64,000 nucleotides of DNA from Marimicrobium sp913061115 (GTDB lineage: Bacteria > Pseudomonadota > Gammaproteobacteria > Pseudomonadales > Halieaceae): positions 1,674,001 to 1,738,000 of the forward strand of contig NZ_CP159826.1 of NCBI RefSeq assembly GCF_047729875.1, given 5' to 3'. The translations under genes and the position numbers were made by a program. Of this stretch, positions 32,805 through 40,788 are shown piece by piece (the stretch's first letter is position 1; each line of letters starts with the position of its first letter). The notes under the pieces were generated by a model, which was not told where the DNA came from, ran no database searches, and worked only from the letters and a program-made list of their open reading frames with translations.

Positions 32805-34721
32805 TTATTCGCTGTTCCGCTGTAGGAACAGCACCAGCGGCCCAACCACCTGATTGTCGTCACGATCTTCAGCTGTGAGCACGTCTATATGTGCATAGCC
32901 CACGGAGATGTGTATTTCATAGCCTCCAGAGATCTCGCCATAAGAGGGAAATGCCAAGCTGGGTTGCATACCGTCGATGATTCGCGGCGTTACGCCATCG
33001 CAGGACGGAGCCTGGCAGGGGCCGATAGCTTGCGCGAAAGCCAGAAATGAACCGGTCACCGGGGTCAGCCCATTACTGCCGCCAAAGCCTATGACTGGAA
33101 TGTTGATGTTGCTCGCCTGAGTACGGTTGTCGATATCGCTGCGCCCTCTGCCTTGCGGGGCCGGGGCCGACAGCGCGCTTGTATCAAGACCCAGTTCCGC
33201 GGTGATACCAAGACCGGAAGAGGGGTAGTACCAATCGAAAAAGTTGGTGTCGCCCTTGTAGCTGGCGGTGAGAATGCGGCCCTTAAAATCAGTGGGCTCT
33301 ACCTCCACACCCCATCTGCTGCCCCTGGACGGCTCAGTGGGGGCTGGTCCGTTATCGGTGAGTACACTCGCTGGAAATTCCTCGTCGAAGTTCAGCCACG
33401 TCGTCAGGCCGTCTATTTCGGGTCCGGGTGCGCCCACCGATGTTGCCAGGAATGGCGCGGCTGTGGCACCGATACCATCGTCGTCCAGGTACTGTCCATA
33501 CAGGGAGACTGAGGTCCCTTTAGATTCCCCTATCAGCACTCTGATGGGGAATAGAGCAGCTACCTTGTTAAATGCGCTGTTACCCTCTATGCCGTTCTGG
33601 TCCTGTTGAATGATAGATAACCCGGCGTCGCCGTTGATATCGCCATCGAGCGCTACCAGTTCGCCAGCGGCGAAGGTCTGCGTATTGATCAGGCTCGCCG
33701 CGTAAGCATCAGTGGGCAGCGTGCAGGCGAAGTTGCTGAAGGCGGCACAGTCGCTGGCCTGTGTTGCCTGGGTGCAGGCTGTTTTGCCATCCATGCAGCG
33801 AGGTGCCTGGTCGCGAACCGCTCCAAACAGTCCACCGTCAAATCGAGCCTCGATCTGATCGAGTGTTTCTTCGGATACTCGGTCGCCAATTGAACCACCA
33901 CCGCCTTCGAGTAGCACCAGTCCGCGCAGGCGCTGATAGCCGGGATCAATCGCGTCGTTACCAAGATCAAAGTCAGTGGCCGCATAGCGAGCGGCATAGC
34001 CGGTGCCGGCGGAGTGGCCCCCCAGGAATACGTTGTCATTACGTACCTTCGAAAGCGCCAGTTGGACAATGGCCTCAATGTCCAATGAGTGCACCATGGT
34101 CGTCCAGTTAGCGATAAAGGCCAGATCGTTGGAGGTATTATAGGCGATCAATCTGCGGTTGGGCCCGTCTGCCAGTCGCTGATCAAGCTCCAGACCCAAT
34201 TCTTCTCCGAATAGGAAATCGAGTCCCAGATAGGCATTTTGTTCGAGCTCGGCTAACTCGAGGCCGACCCGGTCCTCAAGCTGCTCGGAACGGCGGTCCA
34301 TCGCCCAGACTTCGACAATCATTGCAGACTCTTCGCGGACGCGTCGCATCAGCTGATCTGCCAGTGGGGCAAAATTGGAGGCTCCTCCTTCGAAGCCCGG
34401 CACCAGGACAAGAATGGCATCTGGCTGCATCTGGCCAGCATCAGACAGGAAGTAGCGTGTATATAATGCGTTGTTGAGACTCGGGCCTTCGCTGCCAAAA
34501 TGCTGTAAAAGCTTGGGGTTGTCGACCACCACTCCTGGCGTGCCGGGAGTCATGGCAGGGGTGGCGCTGCTGGGAATTGTTTGTGATTCCTGCTGCAGAA
34601 CCACGGGCGCCGGCTGCAGTGTCTCCGGGTTGTTTTGGTCGTAGTCTGTTTGCTTGGAGCTGTCTGAGCAGGCAGCAAGGCTCAGGGCGATGCAACATAG
34701 GATGATATTAATAAACTTCAA
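32805..34721 (-). CDS. Lipoprotein alpha/beta hydrolase
   Basis: A 638-residue predicted lipoprotein esterase-like enzyme. Signal ending SLAAC (Cys18), a low-complexity linker about 19-65, then an alpha/beta hydrolase: LVLVPGFEGGASN for the oxyanion hole and nucleophile Ser237 in GGHSAGTG. A histidine near the C-terminus (SVGYAHIDV) may complete the triad. An insert around residues 310-350 has paired cysteines. Substrate unknown. Its first 80 codons plus about 100 bases of upstream DNA are duplicated at 35762-36115. Confidence 0.82.
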   Translation of the reverse strand: MKFINIILCCIALSLAACSDSSKQTDYDQNNPETLQPAPVVLQQESQTIPSSATPAMTPGTPGVVVDNPKLLQHFGSEGPSLNNALYTRYFLSDAGQMQPDAILVLVPGFEGGASNFAPLADQLMRRVREESAMIVEVWAMDRRSEQLEDRVGLELAELEQNAYLGLDFLFGEELGLELDQRLADGPNRRLIAYNTSNDLAFIANWTTMVHSLDIEAIVQLALSKVRNDNVFLGGHSAGTGYAARYAATDFDLGNDAIDPGYQRLRGLVLLEGGGGSIGDRVSEETLDQIEARFDGGLFGAVRDQAPRCMDGKTACTQATQASDCAAFSNFACTLPTDAYAASLINTQTFAAGELVALDGDINGDAGLSIIQQDQNGIEGNSAFNKVAALFPIRVLIGESKGTSVSLYGQYLDDDGIGATAAPFLATSVGAPGPEIDGLTTWLNFDEEFPASVLTDNGPAPTEPSRGSRWGVEVEPTDFKGRILTASYKGDTNFFDWYYPSSGLGITAELGLDTSALSAPAPQGRGRSDIDNRTQASNINIPVIGFGGSNGLTPVTGSFLAFAQAIGPCQAPSCDGVTPRIIDGMQPSLAFPSYGEISGGYEIHISVGYAHIDVLTAEDRDDNQVVGPLVLFLQRNSE

Positions 34722-34825
34722 AGTAGTTTTCCTTTAGCCATTTAGAGGATCACAGGCACAATTTTTGGTCAGCCAGTATCATAACGCTCTAGTACGCGTT
34801 ATGTCGAAGCATAGGACAAATAAAA
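34471..34825. repeat. 355-bp duplicated segment, copy 1 (intact hydrolase start)
   Basis: Covers the first 80 or so codons of the lipoprotein hydrolase and about 100 bases upstream. The copy at 35762-36115 is roughly 95% identical by eye. Confidence 0.85.
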
Positions 34826-35062
34826 GGACTGTCGTGAGCACATCTTCTCATGAATACGAGTTACCAGGCCTGAAAACACAGAGGCACTTGGTCGATCCGA
34901 CGTCGATGCGCTAGGACACAGAACTCCGCTGGAAAGGGGCTTCGCATAAGTCTTTTCGCCGGGGTCGAGTTCCAGCCCAACGACGTTGATTTGCTAGTAC
35001 ATTTTATTCGGGGTTAGTATGGACGTTCATTGTGGCAGTGGGACTAATTCTGACCTCTAGGC
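34826..35062. other. Intergenic region with a possible transposase-tail trace
   Basis: No gene is convincing. TCTTTTCGCCGGGG and GAGTTCCAGCC around 34955 resemble the extreme 3' end of the IS91-type relic at 20840, which may mean another element was once here; the match is short. Confidence 0.3.
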
Positions 35063-35740
35063 TCACTCCCGATTATTGGAAACTTTGAGCGCTTTCCAAT
35101 ATAGACGCATATCTTTTTGGTGGAATCGTTCCAATCTGGATCTGAGGTTTTTATCTCCAATATAGAGGTCGTTTTCTTTTTGTGGGTTTACATTTGTCTC
35201 AGTTACGGCGAGTTCACTTTTTAATACCTTCTTTGCAAAGTAACTAAGATCTGTCTCGTAATTTTCAGTAATCCCAACAAAGTCAAAAAAATCCATCGGG
35301 AAGCCCCAAAAAAACTGTGTATAAGTGTTTTTCATCTCACTGGAAAAACAAAATCTCTCCAGGCTCCAGTTTTCCTCAACTATACGTCTTCGCAGCTTAC
35401 CTGCTGTTTTCGGATCGTAATCCCTAGTCCAGTAGTAGTAATTGGAAGCTAGTCGTTCGATAGGGTCACGCAGCCAGACGACGAATTGTTTCCTTTCTGG
35501 AGTTCTTGCCCATCGATATTTGACGGGTAAAAAATGGCCGTGGATACATGCAGTACCAGTATCTCGGTAACTATAAGCTAGTTGGAACGAGGCTCTAAGC
35601 GCGTCCATTTTCCGCGCAAGTGGTGCCTGATTGATCGGACGGTCTGAATAGTCCCAAACCAGCGTGTCGCCAAAATGGGCTTTAAGTGAAGCACGGAAGC
35701 TGGCGCCTGCTGTTTTAGGGATATGGACAGATATCAGCAA
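35063..35740 (-). CDS. Sulfotransferase family 2 protein
   Basis: A 225-residue cytosolic-type sulfotransferase. HIPKTAGASFRASL at the N-terminus is the 5'-phosphosulfate loop that binds PAPS, and VVWLRDPIERLASNYYYW is the 3'-phosphate motif; both fit the carbohydrate sulfotransferase group. It may sulfate a surface polysaccharide. Translation seems to begin with TTG at 35740, three bases after the stop of a truncated copy of the lipoprotein hydrolase, so its expression likely depends on that copied promoter. Confidence 0.8.
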   Translation of the reverse strand: MLISVHIPKTAGASFRASLKAHFGDTLVWDYSDRPINQAPLARKMDALRASFQLAYSYRDTGTACIHGHFLPVKYRWARTPERKQFVVWLRDPIERLASNYYYWTRDYDPKTAGKLRRRIVEENWSLERFCFSSEMKNTYTQFFWGFPMDFFDFVGITENYETDLSYFAKKVLKSELAVTETNVNPQKENDLYIGDKNLRSRLERFHQKDMRLYWKALKVSNNRE

Positions 35741-35743
35741 AAC

Positions 35744-36010
35744 CTAGAACCAGGTTACTATGTTGAGTCTTGGGCCTTCGCTGCCAAAATGCTGCAAAAG
35801 CTTATGGTTGTTGACCACCACTCCTTGCGTGCCGGGAGTCATGGCAGGGGTGGCGCTGCTGGGAATCGTTTGTGATTCCTGCTGCAGAACCACGGTCGCC
35901 GGCTGCAGTGTCTCCGGGTTGTTTTGGTTGTAGTCTGTTTGCTTGGAGCTGTCTGAGCAGGCAGCAAGGCTCAGGGCGATGCAACATAGGATGATGTTAA
36001 TAAACTTCAA
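35744..36010 (-). pseudogene. Truncated 5' copy of the lipoprotein hydrolase
   Basis: 88 codons: the signal peptide, lipobox and linker match the intact gene at 32805 with a few substitutions, then the sequence diverges at GSEGPRLN and stops. The catalytic domain is absent. It directly precedes the sulfotransferase. It may still make a small lipopeptide. Confidence 0.8.
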
Positions 36011-36115
36011 AGTAGTTTTCCTTTAGCCATTTAGAGGATCACAGGCACAATTTTTAGTTAGCCAGTATCATAACGTTCTAGTCCGCGTTATGTCGAAGCA
36101 TAGGACAAATAAAAG
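35762..36115. repeat. 354-bp duplicated segment, copy 2 (truncated)
   Basis: Partner of 34471-34825; includes the upstream region, so a promoter was carried along. Outside these limits the two loci share nothing I can see. Confidence 0.85.
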
Positions 36116-36317
36116 AATTATGGAGAGAGACTTTCCTTCAGTACCCGTATGCTTTACCTGAATTGAATCGAGCGATGGCCGCCGAGAGTGATTATATGGC
36201 TCGTGCATTCGCTCACTTGCTAATCTTTTGAGGCAGTTTTTGTTTGATGAATCAACAAGCGAGAACGCCCTCGCGGAGTCCATCTTTATCTTAAGTAATC
36301 AAGAATCTTTGTGAGTA
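36116..36317. other. Intergenic region, possible gene-tail relic
   Basis: About 200 bases between the duplicated segment and the response regulator. A rightward frame with WRETFLQYPYALPELNRAM ending at 36231 looks protein-like but has no start and no recognised match. Confidence 0.25.
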
Positions 36318-36692
36318 CTATTTCTTTGTCTCCAGCACTGAACTGATATGTTCTAACAAGGTTTCAATGCTCAGTGGCTTTCTTAAAAAGGGATACGAAG
36401 CAATATCTACGCCGTTTCCTTCAATTCTGGGGCTGCCATGTCCAGACATGACGATAAACTGTATGCTTGGATCGCACTGCGTTTCAACAATTTTGATTAG
36501 GTCGGCGCCCGTTTTTTTCGGCATTTTTAAATCTGTGAGAATAACCCTGATGCCGGGTGTGGTTTTAACCATTTCGACTGCAGTATCAACGTTGCTTGCG
36601 ACAAAACATTCGTAACCTTCATCAGTTAATGCCTCTGATATTAGGTTAAGAATCATTTTTTCATCATCAACAATGAGGATTTTAGTTGAGAT
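36318..36692 (-). CDS. Single-domain response regulator with apparent ATC start
   Basis: A CheY-like receiver with no output domain. Key residues: the acidic pair in ILIVDDE, phospho-acceptor Asp54 in LTDLKMP, and the conserved lysine in FLRKPLS. The first ATG (36656) comes after the acidic pair and would destroy the site. In frame upstream, back to the kinase stop, there is no ATG, GTG or TTG; the best site is AGGAGGG followed five bases later by ATC at 36692, giving 124 residues. It likely receives phosphate from the kinase 26 bases upstream. A sequencing error cannot be excluded. Confidence 0.85.
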   Translation of the reverse strand: MSTKILIVDDEKMILNLISEALTDEGYECFVASNVDTAVEMVKTTPGIRVILTDLKMPKKTGADLIKIVETQCDPSIQFIVMSGHGSPRIEGNGVDIASYPFLRKPLSIETLLEHISSVLETKK

Positions 36693-36718
36693 AGTTGCCC
36701 TCCTTTCAATAACCGATA

Positions 36719-38824
36719 CTAACTTACACGCGGAAGAGTAATGGTGAATCTGGCACCATCATTAATATTTTCAGCGGTAATGGTGCCTCCCATATCACGG
36801 ATAATACCATAGCCTACAGACAGTCCTAAACCCGTACCTTTGCCCATTTCCTTTGTTGTATAGAACGGCTCAAAGATGCGGGTTAGAGCATTTTGGGCAA
36901 TACCCCCCCCAGTGTCCTCAGATGTAATATGGATATTTTTTGGGTCTGAAAATATCCTCAGCATAATCGTCGAGGCGGTACCTTTTTCAGACATGGCATC
37001 TCTCGCGTTAGTGAGAAGGTTTATGACCACTTGTTCCATTTGAATGATATGGCCCAAAACACACGGAGAGTCTTCGGGGAACTCGGTCACAACCTCAATG
37101 CCAGCCAATCGTAATTGTTCTCCCATCAAGTCAAGCGCATTCGTAACTACATTTCGCGGGTCAATTAGCGCTGGCTCTTCTGTCGCCTCGCGCCCAAACA
37201 TTCGCATGTGATCAATGATTGCCGCCGCTCGTGCAGTCTGCTCTTCAATGCGTTGCAGCTTATCGGTCAAGTATTCGACGGCAACGTTCTCTTTAGACAT
37301 CTTGCGGCGACTATTTTCCGCAGCCATGCGAATGATATTCAGTGGTTGGTTTAATTCATGCGCGACTGATGTCGCCATTTCTCCTAGTGTGGCTAGTTTA
37401 GACGCCTGGATGATTTGAGCGGCGGATTCTTTACGTTCTTTCTCCTGTTCCGCCCGGACTTTGTTTAGCTCTGTTATATCCTGACCGACGCCAACCACAC
37501 CAACGATCTGTCCGTCAGGATCACGCCGTGTCGACGAATTAAGCAAAACATCCACTCGATCGCCAGACTGGGTGAACAATGGAAATTCATAGTTCGCCGT
37601 TTCTTCGCCGTGCAGTGCTTTCGCCAGCACCTCGCCTACCGAAACCTTATAATCATCAGTAATAAAATTAGCCACTAGGTCACGACCCATCACCTCTGCC
37701 TTAGTAAAGCCGGTGATTTGTTCTGACCGCTGGTTCCACTCATTGACTCTTCCTTCAGTGTCTATACCAAAGATCGGAGCGTTCGCGGTATCCACAAACT
37801 GTGTCAGCTCCTTCGCAATATTGTCCTGTTCCGCCCGGACTTTGTTTAGCTCTGTTATATCCTGACCGACGCCAACCACACCAACGATCTGTCCGGCAGG
37901 ATCACGCCGTGTCGACGAATTAAGCAAAACATCCACTCGATCGCCAGACTGGGTGAACAATGGAAATTCATAGTTCGCCGTTTCTTCGCCGTGCAGTGCT
38001 TTCGCCAGCACCTCGCCTACCGAAACCTTATAATCATCAGTAATAAAATTAGCCACTAGGTCACGACCCATCACCTCTGCCTTAGTAAAGCCGGTGATTT
38101 GTTCTGACCGCTGGTTCCACTCATTGACTCTTCCTTCAGTGTCTATACCAAAGATCGGAGCGTTCGCGGTATCCACAAACTGTGTCAGCTCCTTCGCAAT
38201 ATTGTCCTGTTCCGCCCGGACTTTGTTTAGCTCTGTTATATCCTGACCGACGCCAACCACACCAACGATCTGTCCGGCAGGATCATGCCGTGTCGACGAA
38301 TTAAGCAAAACATCCACTCGATCGCCAGACTGGGTGAACAATGGAAATTCATAGTTCGCCGTTTCTTCGCCGTGCAGTGCTTTCGCCAGCACCTCGCCTA
38401 CCGAAACCTTATAATCATCAGTAATAAAATTAGCCACCAGGTCACGACCCATCACCTCTGCCTTAGTAAAGCCGGTGATTTGTTCTGACCGCTGGTTCCA
38501 CTCATTGACTCTTCCTTCAGTGTCTATACCAAAGATCGGAGCGTTCGCGGTATCCACAAACTGTGTCAGTTCGTTTGCAATTTTTGCGAGCTGCAGAGCT
38601 TCCGCTTCGCTTCGGGCGGATACAAACGGACGAATAGCCCAAAGATAGACTAGCGGAACGGATATTAGCGTCAGGCTAACGGTGTCGAGCAGAATAATTG
38701 TCCAAGGGGATTGATCAAATAACAATCGCAGATTGATTGGAAGAGCCGCAAACATTAGCAGCAGCAAGCCCTCGACGGCAAAGATGACGACATATACTCT
38801 CAATATTAACGTGATATTCGACAT
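36719..38824 (-). CDS. Histidine kinase with three near-identical PAS domains
   Basis: A 701-residue sensor kinase. Two membrane helices (about 5-30 and 43-66) are followed by three PAS copies of 127 residues each (starting near 85, 212 and 339), then HisKA with the phospho-accepting His in MATSVAHELNQPLN, and an HATPase domain with N (NLLTNARDAM), DTGGGI, FEPFYTT and GTGLGLSVGYGI boxes. The type resembles FixL/DctB. The gene lies 13 bases after a PAS/LuxR-like regulator and just before the single receiver, a likely three-gene operon. The PAS copies are almost identical in DNA as well, so the tandem triplication is recent. Confidence 0.93.
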   Translation of the reverse strand: MSNITLILRVYVVIFAVEGLLLLMFAALPINLRLLFDQSPWTIILLDTVSLTLISVPLVYLWAIRPFVSARSEAEALQLAKIANELTQFVDTANAPIFGIDTEGRVNEWNQRSEQITGFTKAEVMGRDLVANFITDDYKVSVGEVLAKALHGEETANYEFPLFTQSGDRVDVLLNSSTRHDPAGQIVGVVGVGQDITELNKVRAEQDNIAKELTQFVDTANAPIFGIDTEGRVNEWNQRSEQITGFTKAEVMGRDLVANFITDDYKVSVGEVLAKALHGEETANYEFPLFTQSGDRVDVLLNSSTRRDPAGQIVGVVGVGQDITELNKVRAEQDNIAKELTQFVDTANAPIFGIDTEGRVNEWNQRSEQITGFTKAEVMGRDLVANFITDDYKVSVGEVLAKALHGEETANYEFPLFTQSGDRVDVLLNSSTRRDPDGQIVGVVGVGQDITELNKVRAEQEKERKESAAQIIQASKLATLGEMATSVAHELNQPLNIIRMAAENSRRKMSKENVAVEYLTDKLQRIEEQTARAAAIIDHMRMFGREATEEPALIDPRNVVTNALDLMGEQLRLAGIEVVTEFPEDSPCVLGHIIQMEQVVINLLTNARDAMSEKGTASTIMLRIFSDPKNIHITSEDTGGGIAQNALTRIFEPFYTTKEMGKGTGLGLSVGYGIIRDMGGTITAENINDGARFTITLPRVS
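37445..38572 (-). repeat. Three tandem 381-bp PAS-coding repeats
   Basis: Each unit encodes ELTQFVDTANAPIFG through ELNKVRAEQ. The units differ at only a few bases (for example Arg/His before DPAG, and Ala/Asp in DPAGQ), so domain number could change by recombination. Confidence 0.95.
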
Positions 38825-38837
38825 CTACGAATGTATC

Positions 38838-39629
38838 CTAGTTGATCGATTGACCGGAGTAGTCCTGCTTTTGGTCGCGCAACTCGGAGATCATGTTCTG
38901 ATTGCCCTGCCATTGCATATTTGTAATTTGTGCAGCCACACTTTTCTTATCAAACCAGTCGCGCTTTAGTTCAAGCACCTGTCTGCCACCGTACCTTCTG
39001 CAAAGTTCATATAGATTTATGCAGTTAGGGTCAATCTTAAACAGAGTAGATTTTATAGCGGCTATTCTTTTCTCTACTGTCTTAATACTTTGATTCATGT
39101 GCTCGGCTATGGCGCTTTGAGGAAAATCTTCCAGATAATAACTTAAGCAAATAAGATCGCTGCGAGACAGACTGCTGCCGTCAGGGAAAACTATCTGTTC
39201 CTTTTCAAAGTCTACATAGGTACCTTTGGTCCACGACTGAAATGTCGGTAGATCGCGTGATATGTGGCTAACATCCATCATGAGTATATAGATAACGGGC
39301 TGGCCTTCCCAGTCAAGTGGACGCCCCGACGCCGGGGATGGTTGATGGGCAAATTTGACCGAAACGGCTTGCACCCACTCTTGTCTGATCGTGTGAAAGT
39401 ACAAATTAACCGCTTCTCTGATATCGCCAGATTTTGCGAGAATGTCAGCAGCGTCGCTTTGCAGCTTTAAATTCCGCCATGGAAAATCGTCAATCGTGAT
39501 ACAGGAAGCATCTTTAGCTACCCCGGCTAGGTCTAAGAAACGATTATTTACCGAGAGCACCTCTCCTTCGTAATTCCTTACTACAATGCCGACGCTTTCT
39601 TCTCCCACGGTGCGCGAAAAAACGTCCAT
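38838..39629 (-). CDS. PAS/LuxR-like transcriptional regulator, copy 2
   Basis: A 263-residue paralogue of the regulator at 30873. The N-terminal half looks like a PAS fold (ESVGIVVRNYEGEVLSVNNRFLDLAG). The C-terminal half has LSRSDLICLSYYL, a LuxR-like helix-turn-helix (SAIAEHMNQSIKTVEKRIAAI) and the RDWFDKK segment, with an extra polar tail. It has no receiver domain, so it would not be a simple phospho-target. First gene of the cluster with the triple-PAS kinase and receiver. A palindrome shared with copy 1 lies 210 bases upstream. Confidence 0.72.
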   Translation of the reverse strand: MDVFSRTVGEESVGIVVRNYEGEVLSVNNRFLDLAGVAKDASCITIDDFPWRNLKLQSDAADILAKSGDIREAVNLYFHTIRQEWVQAVSVKFAHQPSPASGRPLDWEGQPVIYILMMDVSHISRDLPTFQSWTKGTYVDFEKEQIVFPDGSSLSRSDLICLSYYLEDFPQSAIAEHMNQSIKTVEKRIAAIKSTLFKIDPNCINLYELCRRYGGRQVLELKRDWFDKKSVAAQITNMQWQGNQNMISELRDQKQDYSGQSIN

Positions 39630-40174
39630 GTAGTAGTCTAGAGCATTTCTGATAAAACCCCCTCAATGTCCTTATATATGCTTGGGTGCGGCTATATAGC
39701 ATGCCGCTCTAGTCCTGAGTCTTCTGCAGTCATTGCTTTCGAGCCTACAATGAAACACCTATACTCAAACAGTAACGCACTGCTGAATACCTTGAACTAC
39801 CGAAATAGCAAGTTTACTTGCTTTTAACGGTCTCGGAAGTAGGGAAAACCCTATTTTTTGTTAATTATCTGCAAGTTCGTCGTCAGAGGTGGTGGCCAAC
39901 AGCGGTATATAGACAGCTCTACTCTGCGGGCGTCCTAGCCGCATAGCACTGACTCTGCTCTGTTTTGAACCCACACGAGGGGACAAGAGCCGCTAATTAC
40001 GACCCAGCTCTTATTGGATGGAACAGCAACCAAGAGGAAATATCTAGCGCAATGGTCATCAAGAGAGAATTATCTTACCGCTTGATGTAGAGGTTGTTCG
40101 TGTCAAGCGTGTTTATATTGCTTGTCTGTTTTTTTGTAGCAAATGCTAGGCACCTTAGTCTCGTCCTCTTTTTT
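39630..40174. other. Long regulatory gap upstream of PAS/LuxR copy 2
   Basis: 545 bases with no convincing frame on either strand. It contains the AGGG-AAAA-CCCT palindrome (39840-39853) with its T-tract. The palindrome sits unusually far from the start codon, so a long leader is possible. The MarR gene ends at the far side. Confidence 0.45.
39840..39853. promoter_or_regulatory. AGGG-N4-CCCT palindrome upstream of PAS/LuxR copy 2
   Basis: TAGGGAAAACCCTA, followed by TTTTTTG as at 31659. Third copy in the window. Confidence 0.5.
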
Positions 40175-40684
40175 CTAAAGCCCCTCTTTCTCAGTATTTT
40201 CTAGAGAATATGCTTGCCGGTCTATTGCGCCGACATCGAGAACGGGGGACGCATCGATATGCTCGGCATCCATCATTTTTGCCACTCGTTGCAGGGACGA
40301 GATGATCATGGTTTGCTCCCATTCGTCCAAGACATTGAATCGCGTTGAGAAGTTTTGCTGCAGAGGAACGGGTGCGTGCTCAAGGATTGTGCTCGCCTCC
40401 GTCGTGAGGCGAGCATGGACTTTACGCTTGTCGACGGTGGATCGCTGGCGTGACACCAAATGCCGCTTTTCCAAACGATCCATGATCGTAGTCACCGTGG
40501 CCTGGCTTAGACTCATGGCAGTGGCCAGTTCACCAATGGTGAGCTCGCCTCTGGTGCGAATTGTCTGCAGCAGTAGCATCTGTGGCGCAGTCAACCCTGT
40601 GGTTTTCGCCAGCTTTTTTGAGTATATATCTGTCGCCCGAATCACTCGGCGCAACGCTACTAAAACTTCCTCGACACTATTCAA
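40175..40684 (-). CDS. MarR family transcriptional regulator
   Basis: A 169-residue winged-helix regulator. The recognition core reads GELTIGELATAMSLSQATVTTIMDRLEKRHLVSR, followed by the wing STVDKRKVHARLT, as in MarR proteins that respond to small ligands. It is leftward and downstream of a BCCT carrier with about 105 bases between, so it may control that transporter and osmolyte uptake; a link to EctR-like regulators is possible but not shown. The C-terminal 30 residues are a polar extension. Confidence 0.88.
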   Translation of the reverse strand: MNSVEEVLVALRRVIRATDIYSKKLAKTTGLTAPQMLLLQTIRTRGELTIGELATAMSLSQATVTTIMDRLEKRHLVSRQRSTVDKRKVHARLTTEASTILEHAPVPLQQNFSTRFNVLDEWEQTMIISSLQRVAKMMDAEHIDASPVLDVGAIDRQAYSLENTEKEGL

Positions 40685-40788
40685 TGTTAGATCACCTAGT
40701 GGTAAATGAATATTTTCAACGGTGTAGACTTTAGTGGCATTACAGAAGCAGTCGATATAACGAATCCGCTAGATGCCCGCAGTAAAAA

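Noticed and set aside
33689..34078. Long leftward frames of 129 and 85 codons inside the alpha/beta hydrolase
   Set aside because: Same strand but other frames of a clearly coding gene; no ribosome sites and odd amino-acid composition.
31771..35740. A sulfur-metabolism operon of TauE permease and sulfotransferase
   Set aside because: The genes are separated by a hydrolase, duplicated DNA and gaps, and the TSUP substrate is unknown.
36116..36231. A rightward protein-like tail (YALPELNRAM) as a gene
   Set aside because: No start codon context and no family recognised; kept only as a note in the intergenic entry.
40175..40684. Calling the MarR gene ectR or a betaine regulator
   Set aside because: Only its position by a BCCT gene supports this; no ectoine or betaine synthesis gene is present.
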